Source: Bacteroidota bacterium
GTDB lineage: Bacteria > Bacteroidota > Bacteroidia > Flavobacteriales > Weeksellaceae
Assembly (NCBI GenBank): GCA_023419095.1
Contig: JAEZYN010000045.1
Location: 5,722 to 69,721 of the forward strand
Direction of reading: 5' to 3'
DNA length: 64,000 nucleotides
Shown: in pieces, positions 58,640-64,000 of the stretch
Layout of the letters: each line of letters begins with the position of its first letter
Position numbering within the stretch: the first letter of the stretch is position 1
Notes under the pieces: model-generated
What the model was told of the DNA's origin: nothing
Seen by the model: the letters and a program-made list of their open reading frames with translations, nothing else
The model's database searches: none
Made by a program: the position numbers and the translations under genes

Positions 58640-59257
58640 TCAGCCTATCATTTTGGTTTCTTTGCCAACCTGTGTGTGAAATTGGCCGCCCTGAACATCA
58701 CCGAGTATTTGGGCTTGTCTGCTGTAATTTTCCCGCTCCTTACTGCTCATTCCGTTAAAATCAATCTGCTTAGTTTGCTCAGGATGATAGATATTAGAAG
58801 CAATTACATACTTTATAAAGAAAGCGCTCTGAAGTTCCGCGCGCTTGGCATTCCTTGTTTTATTTGATCTGCACCGCTTAACGTGTGGGAGGCAAAACTC
58901 GGTGAACTGGGCCGCGGCATGTCTTCTGAAATATTCATATGCACTGTCAAGTGTTACCCAGTCCAGGTATTCAAGTTCTAACCAGAGATCGCGGCCATTG
59001 ATCGTGCTTAAATAGATTTGCAGCTTTTTATCTTTAAAAAAGAACTCTACCAGCTGGCAGAAAAGCCTCTTATCTAATTCAGTTTTATACTTGAAGTAGT
59101 ATCTCTGTACTTTAATTTTTGCAAGATCTTCATCTGATAAATTATACTTTTTCATCAGCCTGTCCAAAGCCTTCTGAGCGGCATCTTTTTCACCTTCTAC
59201 GCCCCGGTTTGCGAGTTCCAAAACTTTAGCAATTTTGTCTTTAATTTCTGTATTCAT
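58640..59257 (-). CDS. DUF2786 domain phage protein
   Basis: This 205-residue protein has an N-terminal DUF2786-like helical pair (I-A-K-V-L-E-L-A-N-R-G, then A-L-D-R-L-M-K-K-Y-N-L-S-D-E). A longer basic region with R-C-R-S-N-K-T-R-N-A-K-R follows. DUF2786 is common in Mu-like and T4-like phages and has no known reaction. The basic tail may bind DNA. It belongs to the early operon. Confidence 0.65.
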   Translation of the reverse strand: MNTEIKDKIAKVLELANRGVEGEKDAAQKALDRLMKKYNLSDEDLAKIKVQRYYFKYKTELDKRLFCQLVEFFFKDKKLQIYLSTINGRDLWLELEYLDWVTLDSAYEYFRRHAAAQFTEFCLPHVKRCRSNKTRNAKRAELQSAFFIKYVIASNIYHPEQTKQIDFNGMSSKERENYSRQAQILGDVQGGQFHTQVGKETKMIG

Positions 59258-59274
59258 GATCGGATATTCTATTT

Positions 59275-59595
59275 TTATTGTACTCTGTCTATGAAAATCA
59301 CAGCTTCTTTATAGTCCTTTGACGAATGATAGAAGTAGAAGTTTACCACATCAATCCCGGAAATCATTACATCTTTTTCAGTCTTTACTCCTGGAGTCCA
59401 CAAGTGTGGTTTCTTGGCTTTGCATCTGGAGTATTCTTGACATATTTCGTTGATCTTACTGATAACTTTGTCTGTAAATTCTTTGAAATCTGCATCCTGA
59501 ATAAGTGTGCGATCTATTGACCGTAGATATTCAATTATTGCCTTTTCAAGCTTGTTTTTTGCGGAGTAATCCGACTGGTAGTAGGCTAAATACAT
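59275..59595 (-). CDS. Hypothetical early phage protein
   Basis: This 106-residue protein begins M-Y-L-A-Y-Y-Q-S-D-Y-S-A-K-N-K-L-E-K. Its single C-terminal strand-rich region has V-V-N-F-Y-F-Y-H-S-S. It is spaced 17 bases from the DUF2786 gene and seven from the ATPase gene. No family recognised. Confidence 0.5.
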   Translation of the reverse strand: MYLAYYQSDYSAKNKLEKAIIEYLRSIDRTLIQDADFKEFTDKVISKINEICQEYSRCKAKKPHLWTPGVKTEKDVMISGIDVVNFYFYHSSKDYKEAVIFIDRVQ

Positions 59596-59602
59596 ATTTT
59601 TA

Positions 59603-60232
59603 TTAATCTGGAAGGTTAAACAAATCCGGTTGGCTCACTGCCTTTTTGCCGTTATCCCAGATCACAAATTCTTTATTGCCGCCAAACCGGCTGCGCGGTT
59701 TGGTGATCCGGAAATTCTCTACATACGATTTGATGTCGCACATGTACTCAATATCCTTGGCGTATTGGCTTTTTGGGACCTCATTTCGACTCCATGTAAT
59801 AATAACGAACGCTTTTTTCGGGTGACGCTTGATAAGGCTTTTATACTGCTCCGTTGTAAGTCTCATGTAGTCCAGGCTGTCGATAAAGATGATTCCTGGG
59901 GCGGCTTTTTTGATGTAATCTGAAAGCTCCAGTACAGAACCGCCGGACAGGAACATGATTTTGCCCGCCACTTCTTCCATATTATTGCGGATAATTGCAT
60001 CCTGAAGGCTTTTAGAAATGCCTTGTTCATAGCTGCAATACAATACTTTTCTGAAGCCTGCGAGGTACTTTGCGAACTTTACAGAAAACTCGGTTTTCCC
60101 GTTGCCGGGATCGCCGTAAATAATCATCTGGAAGTTTTTCTCCGGCTCGCCGAAGCTTTCCTTCCACTCACCCTCAAAGGGGAAAATGTCGAACTTCTTG
60201 TTAATGAAGTTGCTTACGCCAATTGTTTTCAT
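59603..60232 (-). CDS. RecA/RadA-like AAA ATPase
   Basis: This 209-residue P-loop protein has Walker A Y-G-D-P-G-N-G-K-T-E at about 39-48 and Walker B G-I-I-F-I-D-S-L-D at about 113-121. A C-S-Y-E-Q-G sensor-like strand is present. It has the RecA-fold core of phage recombination or target-capture ATPases and lacks a DNA-binding N-terminal domain. It may assist replication or recombination. It follows the tRNA-like element in the early operon. Confidence 0.75.
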   Translation of the reverse strand: MKTIGVSNFINKKFDIFPFEGEWKESFGEPEKNFQMIIYGDPGNGKTEFSVKFAKYLAGFRKVLYCSYEQGISKSLQDAIIRNNMEEVAGKIMFLSGGSVLELSDYIKKAAPGIIFIDSLDYMRLTTEQYKSLIKRHPKKAFVIITWSRNEVPKSQYAKDIEYMCDIKSYVENFRITKPRSRFGGNKEFVIWDNGKKAVSQPDLFNLPD

Positions 60233-60249
60233 ATCTCAAATTTGTTTGT

Positions 60250-60327
60250 TCCTCCGGCAGGATTCGAACCTGCATTCTGCTGTCTTAAATGTGCGCACCG
60301 CTGCTTTAACCAGTTAGCTACGGAGGA
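60250..60327 (-). tRNA. tRNA-like gene with unclear anticodon arm
   Basis: The minus strand shows a perfect acceptor stem (TCCTCCG with CGGAGGA), a D-arm-like GCTAACTGGTTAAAGC and a perfect T-arm (GCAGG TTCGAAT CCTGC). No CCA is encoded. The stretch between D-arm and T-arm is about 28 bases and forms no standard five-base anticodon stem. TTTAAGA in it could be a Leu(TAA)-type loop. It may be a pseudo-tRNA or a structural mimic. Confidence 0.6.
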
Positions 60328-60364
60328 ATGCCGTCTTTCCGGCTGTCTACAAACTAATCAGTAT

Positions 60365-61033
60365 TTAACCGATAGCGGAGAAATTGAGCTCAAGCTTTTC
60401 ATACTTGCCACTCGTTTCATTCAGTATTTCAAAGTCATACTGGTAACCTTTCAGAAAACTGCTGTAGCTTTCGCGGATCAGGCGAAGACCTTCCTTCCAT
60501 CGAGCATCATCAAATTTGTCTTCGTGCTGCAAAAGGTTCATTACACTCGAATATTCCAGATCACCTTTTTTGTTTTTCACCAAAAAGCCCATCAGAATTT
60601 CGAACATCTTTTGATCACGTTTTTTTACGAAGTCATTAAGAAAAGCGTGGATCAGTTCCAGGGCTTTTGTGCTTCGCTCATCCCATACCGGCTGCGTATC
60701 GCGGCGGCGGCGGATTTTAAATTTTTTGTCAGTGGACATCATAGAAAACCCGCCTTTGCTGTTGCTGCGTATTGTGCCGTATTCGTTCAGCTTTTCCTGA
60801 TGGAACTCAAGTGTTTCATGGGCCATAGATTTTAATGCTGACAGTTCATTGTACGCGCTTTGCGCAACGCTGATCAGCTTTTCCATATCCATATCGCGCT
60901 TGGCTTCGTACTGTTTGCGCTCTCTTTGCAGGGCTTTCTTTTCAGCGGCTTTTTTGTGGTCTAAAACCTGCTGAAGTTCCTCGGCAGTAAGTTCGCCGAG
61001 TGGTTTTTGCTGTAGTTCGTCTATTGTACTCAT
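60365..61033 (-). CDS. DUF3164 family phage protein
   Basis: This 222-residue protein has a charged helical N-terminal half with K-K-A-A-E-K-K-A-L-Q-R-E-R-K-Q-Y and N-E-Y-G-T-I-R-S-N. A C-terminal half follows with F-K-I-R-R-R-R-D-T-Q-P-V-W-D-E-R-S and R-W-K-E-G-L-R-L-I-R-E-S-Y. It matches DUF3164, which is found in the early region of Mu-like phages and is of unknown function. Its ATG overlaps the stop of a 56-residue gene. Confidence 0.8.
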   Translation of the reverse strand: MSTIDELQQKPLGELTAEELQQVLDHKKAAEKKALQRERKQYEAKRDMDMEKLISVAQSAYNELSALKSMAHETLEFHQEKLNEYGTIRSNSKGGFSMMSTDKKFKIRRRRDTQPVWDERSTKALELIHAFLNDFVKKRDQKMFEILMGFLVKNKKGDLEYSSVMNLLQHEDKFDDARWKEGLRLIRESYSSFLKGYQYDFEILNETSGKYEKLELNFSAIG

Positions 61034-61200
61034 AATGCGTTATTTGTAATGATTAATTTTCTTTTTCTTTCTCTGAGGTCTTTCAGCTGATCATGCAGCT
61101 GATCGTATTCTGCCTTTTCTATCGCGCTGTCCATTTTCTTTTGCACTTCGCGGATCATTTGGTCTAACTCGGCTTCTGTGGGTGGGAAAAACTCGCTCAT
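61030..61200 (-). CDS. Small charged phage protein (56 residues)
   Basis: This coiled-coil-like protein starts M-S-E-F-F-P-P-T-E-A-E-L-D-Q and has D-Q-L-H-D-Q-L-K-D-L-R-E-R-K. Its TGA overlaps the DUF3164 start (ATGA), which supports translation. No family known. Confidence 0.55.
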   Translation of the reverse strand: MSEFFPPTEAELDQMIREVQKKMDSAIEKAEYDQLHDQLKDLRERKRKLIITNNAL

Positions 61201-61201
61201 C

Positions 61202-61381
61202 TCAGTTCGTGCTTACGGTTAGAAAGTAGGCTCTGTGTGCGGGGTTCCAAACGTACCGGCCTTTCTTCTGGGTTTCCTGCACTTTGGCCAGTGCCAGCGC
61301 TTTGCGGTCTTCGCTCTGCTGTTGCTCCTTTTTGTTGCCTTTGGCTATTTGGTGCCCGGCGGTTGCTCTTGTTGTCTTCAT
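61202..61381 (-). CDS. Small basic phage protein (59 residues)
   Basis: This 59-residue basic protein reads M-K-T-T-R-A-T-A-G-H-Q-I-A-K-G and later G-R-Y-V-W-N-P-A-H-R-A-Y-F. Its start overlaps the stop of the preceding 48-residue gene (ATGA) and its stop lies one base before the next ATG. The chain of tight junctions argues that all three tiny genes are real. Function unknown. Confidence 0.55.
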   Translation of the reverse strand: MKTTRATAGHQIAKGNKKEQQQSEDRKALALAKVQETQKKGRYVWNPAHRAYFLTVSTN

Positions 61382-61524
61382 TCTGTATGTTTTTTTAGTT
61401 GATTGTTGATCTCTTTTAGTTCGGCCTCGCGGAGGTCAATGATCCGCCGCTCTCTGGCGATGCTGATCTGCCATTCGACGATTACTTTTCGCCTCAGCAA
61501 TTCCTTTAGTTTGGCTCCTTTCAT
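61378..61524 (-). CDS. Small helical phage protein (48 residues)
   Basis: This protein starts M-K-G-A-K-L-K-E-L-L-R-R-K and ends L-K-K-H-T-E. It is almost wholly helical and basic. Its ATG is one base before the MuB-like stop codon in the same direction, and its TGA overlaps the next ATG. It could be a small DNA-binding or accessory factor of transposition. Confidence 0.5.
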   Translation of the reverse strand: MKGAKLKELLRRKVIVEWQISIARERRIIDLREAELKEINNQLKKHTE

Positions 61525-62448
61525 TTAAAAATCGAGGGTATTTAGGAAGGAAACCGTGATCCTGGTATTGCTTTTTTCGGATTCTTTAAAGGCTTTTTTC
61601 ACATAAACCTCCAGTTCGCCGAAATTTCTCACGCGGTTGGCCAGCCAGTTCTTTACGCTTGTTTCCTTCAGGCCGATGTCTTCGCAAATTTTGTGAACAT
61701 CGTCGATGATCGACGTCTCGAGTGTCTCGCGGTTGCTGAACCGGCGGGCGGTTTGCCGGAAGTTCTGTTTGTTTTTTTCGTACCCGTCGGTTAAGATTTT
61801 GTTGATGCCCATCCCGATGATTCCGAAGGATACTTTGCCTTCCAGACCGTCCGAAAGTGATTTTACGATATTTACATACCCGGACTTTTTGCCTATGTGC
61901 TCAGCTTCGTCGATCAGCAGGATCGCGTTGTCTTCAGCGATGAGTTTTCGGATCACTTTTTTAATGATGGTTCCGGCGGTCCCGTGGGCTTCAACTCCTA
62001 CCACTTCAGCAATGTTTTTGGCAAACTCTTTTGAGTTTTCCACGGCTGAACAGGTCACCAGGTAGGTACCCATAGGATACTTCTTTTTGTATTCCTTCAG
62101 CGCGTGCGATTTGCCGCTTCCGGTGTCGCCATCGATGGTAAACCTTTCCTTTTCAGCGCGGTTTTCCTTGATTTTCGGGATGATTTGGGCGAAGTTCTGC
62201 GTGTTGAAGTGCCGCCAAACTTCAGTTTTTAATGTAAACCCGATCGTTTGGCAAAGATCGAAGTAGTATTTATCCTTAATCTGCGTGCTTCCGATGTGGG
62301 TTTTGCCCTGCATGATCTGTGAAACGTACGCTTCACCTACTTTTGAATCTCGGCTAAGTTGCGCCTGGTTGCTGTCCGTTTCCGCCAAATATTTTAAAAT
62401 TTGCTGCGGAATGACTGAAAGCTTCTGAAAATCTGTTAACTTTGTCAT
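61525..62448 (-). CDS. MuB-like transposition target ATPase
   Basis: This 307-residue AAA+ protein has an N-terminal lambda-repressor-like helix-turn-helix (A-Q-L-S-R-D-S-K-V-G-E-A-Y-V-S-Q-I at about 29-45), as in MuB. Walker A is D-G-D-T-G-S-G-K-S (106-114) and Walker B A-I-L-L-I-D-E-A-E (175-183). A C-terminal helical part follows. It should coat target DNA with ATP and deliver it to the transposase encoded just upstream. The order transposase-then-B matches Mu. Confidence 0.9.
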   Translation of the reverse strand: MTKLTDFQKLSVIPQQILKYLAETDSNQAQLSRDSKVGEAYVSQIMQGKTHIGSTQIKDKYYFDLCQTIGFTLKTEVWRHFNTQNFAQIIPKIKENRAEKERFTIDGDTGSGKSHALKEYKKKYPMGTYLVTCSAVENSKEFAKNIAEVVGVEAHGTAGTIIKKVIRKLIAEDNAILLIDEAEHIGKKSGYVNIVKSLSDGLEGKVSFGIIGMGINKILTDGYEKNKQNFRQTARRFSNRETLETSIIDDVHKICEDIGLKETSVKNWLANRVRNFGELEVYVKKAFKESEKSNTRITVSFLNTLDF

Positions 62449-62474
62449 CTCTAAATTTGTTTAATTCATGTTTG

Positions 62475-62500
62475 AAACCGCCCGCAATGGCGGTTTTTTT
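62475..62500. terminator. Hairpin between transposase and MuB-like genes
   Basis: AAACCGCC (62475-62482) and GGCGGTTT (62489-62496) form a stem, with about eight T on the + strand but only TTTC on the minus strand. It stops + transcripts well. For the leftward early operon it may attenuate rather than terminate. Confidence 0.6.
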
Positions 62501-62504
62501 TATT

Positions 62505-64000
62505 CTACCAGTTATCTTCGTCGAAGTCCCGGTTGATTCTCTGTTTTTTAATTTCCTGCTTGCTCAGGTCGCGGCTTTCGGCTTCATTGCGCTGCGCATT
62601 GTAGCTTTCTTTGTTGCCTCCCATTGCCATTTGATGTTCGTACGGCAAATCCTGACCGGTCCCAAACGCTTCCTGAAGGCTTGCAAGAAACTCGTCAGCC
62701 TGTGCCAGTTGAGATTCTTTTCTTTTTCTGTGATGTCCGAGTGCGTACAGGCTGTTATCGTCCGTTTCAGCGTGTGAGCTCGACGATTTCAGCGCCGGTG
62801 GACAACTGATGATGAAACGGCCATCGAGCGTGTACAGATCAGCCATTTCTTCAGTCCAAATAACCTTCACGCGGATGTTTTTCCGGTAGTTGGTAGCCTT
62901 GCCTAATATTTCGGCACCGGTCTCCCAGTAGTCAGGAATTTCGAACTGATATTTGTCAATTCTTTCGTAGCCTTTTGTTTTGGCCACATTCACGAAACCG
63001 CGCATGTAACTCAGGTCAACTTCGGTATGATTCCCGAAGAGTTTGCGCACGATCCGCGCATCCATTTCGGTACATTTCGGGTTTTTGTTTGCGAACCTTT
63101 CAGCGGGGGCGATGCCGTCCCTAAGCTTGGTATTATTCCATTTTTCTACGATTTCAGCAAACTGGATGATTGCATCCTCATAGGTTGGAAAACTTTGGAT
63201 GTCCAGATAATCCGGGTTTGCCTGGCCTTCTATACCAACATTCCATGAAGTGGACCCGAAATTTGACAAACCTTTTAAGGTCTTTTTGAATAGCCGGAAC
63301 TCTGTTTCGGCCGGGTTGGATTGCGAGTTACCTGCCTCGATGGTCCGCACTTTATGGAAAACCGTATTTAGAAAATCTTTGCTTTCCTTAGCCGTAAAGG
63401 CACCGTGATTATCACTGATAAACTCGAACATGGTTTGATACTCGCAGTTTTGAACGGCCATTTTTACGGCCTGTTCGGTCATTTCCGGGGTTTCTTTGTG
63501 CAGGCCCTTGAGCGACGGAGCCCAGCCGACAATCTGCCGGCTTGCTACGTCCGCAATAAGTATCACATAGAGTTTCATTGTTGATAGAACCTCTTTGCCT
63601 TTGATCGTTCGATAATATTTGTAATTGATGGTTCCCGAGCCGTCACCTGCAAAAAGCGAGTGCGAATACTGAAGCTTTTTCTGCGGAATGTAAGTGAGAT
63701 GCGTTTTTTTGTAGTATTCTACACCATGACGTTCCTTTGCAGTCAGCAGCTGATTGTGCAGCATACCCAAATAATGGCAGAATGTTCTGTATGCGATTGG
63801 CTGGTGCCCCCATTCAATGATAGAATCGTAATAGAAATCTGTATAGATTGTTCTGATGTCTTCTTTGGATGATCCACCGGGATTCATGTACCCGTAATAC
63901 ATCAGTGCTTCATGTGCATCAAACTTAAATTCTTCGCCGGTTTCGGTATCTACAAGCAGTGATTTGCCCACTTTGCGGGCGTTATCATTGTCAAATTTTT
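62505..64000 (-). CDS. MuA-like DDE transposase, partial (5' end outside the window)
   Basis: About 498 C-terminal residues are visible. The reading frame stays open to the right edge, so the N-terminal DNA-binding domains lie outside. The retroviral-integrase-type core has the three acidic residues: L-F-A-G-D-G-S-G-T-I, F-I-S-D-N-H-G-A-F and N-S-N-P-A-E-T-E-F-R-L-F-K-K type spacing. The beta-barrel-like C-terminal region has Y-R-K-N-I-R-V-K-V-I-W and a charged tail. It performs phage integration and replicative transposition, working with the MuB-like ATPase. Confidence 0.9.
   Translation of the reverse strand, partial: KFDNDNARKVGKSLLVDTETGEEFKFDAHEALMYYGYMNPGGSSKEDIRTIYTDFYYDSIIEWGHQPIAYRTFCHYLGMLHNQLLTAKERHGVEYYKKTHLTYIPQKKLQYSHSLFAGDGSGTINYKYYRTIKGKEVLSTMKLYVILIADVASRQIVGWAPSLKGLHKETPEMTEQAVKMAVQNCEYQTMFEFISDNHGAFTAKESKDFLNTVFHKVRTIEAGNSQSNPAETEFRLFKKTLKGLSNFGSTSWNVGIEGQANPDYLDIQSFPTYEDAIIQFAEIVEKWNNTKLRDGIAPAERFANKNPKCTEMDARIVRKLFGNHTEVDLSYMRGFVNVAKTKGYERIDKYQFEIPDYWETGAEILGKATNYRKNIRVKVIWTEEMADLYTLDGRFIISCPPALKSSSSHAETDDNSLYALGHHRKRKESQLAQADEFLASLQEAFGTGQDLPYEHQMAMGGNKESYNAQRNEAESRDLSKQEIKKQRINRDFDEDNW

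Noticed and set aside
60023..60835. A 270-residue + frame containing V-P-P-A-G-F-E-P-A
   Set aside because: That string is the typical reverse-strand translation of a tRNA T-arm; the frame is antisense to phage genes.

Overview
The window reads as the chromosome of a Bacteroidota bacterium, most likely a flavobacterium of the Chryseobacterium/Kaistella group (family Weeksellaceae). The support is a type IX secretion C-terminal sorting domain, an RteC-family protein, TAnnTTTG-type promoter sequences, little Shine-Dalgarno usage and a TonB-dependent siderophore receptor. The genus is an inference and was not tested.

Region 1 (1-16,064, all on +) is a surface-polysaccharide locus. It holds a pyruvyl-transferase end, a WbqC-like protein, a GNAT acetyltransferase, about eleven glycosyltransferases (GT2, GT4 and rhamnosyltransferase-like), a GH130-like beta-propeller protein and an EpsG-type membrane polymerase. 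Many genes overlap by 1-4 bases, and several begin with TTG or GTG. The first 3.2 kb looks more AT-rich than the rest.

Region 2 (16,065-31,810) is ordinary host sequence. It contains an RteC-family protein, a small K+ channel, a histidine-kinase fragment and lipoproteins. A cation-homeostasis cluster follows (NhaA, TrkH, TrkA-like RCK protein, DUF389). An iron-uptake pair (TonB receptor plus PepSY membrane protein) lies behind Fur-like palindromes, and a T9SS-secreted GEVED protein comes next. Dispersed repeats of the form TCATCCCGACG...GGGATCTCTTCTGCGCAGC with low-complexity tails lie between genes.

Region 3 (about 31,810 to past 64,000) is most of a Mu-like transposable prophage, cut by the window edge inside its transposase. 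The early operon runs leftward from 64 kb: MuA-type transposase, MuB-type ATPase, three tiny genes, DUF3164, a RecA-like ATPase, DUF2786, GemA-like, an HTH protein and an endolysin. It contains two tRNA-like elements. A short leftward accessory block follows (UVR-motif protein, TPR protein, lipoprotein). The structural genes form two divergent blocks that meet at 46.13-46.26 kb. The rightward block has small and large terminase, gp36-like, portal fused to MuF, tape measure, gpG-like and a tail terminator candidate. The leftward block has protease-scaffold, capsid, sheath, tube, tail chaperone, baseplate, spike, tail fibres and a Dam methylase at the phage right end.

The most notable points are these. 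A canonical -1 frameshift site (G GGA AAG) joins the tail chaperone to a hidden 3' open frame. A single 841-residue protein carries portal, MuF and a PBECR-type nuclease-like domain. The tape-measure gene is separated from its chaperone. A candidate unimolecular spanin, a perfect dyad between the divergent structural operons, and two structured intergenic loci that may encode small RNAs are also present.
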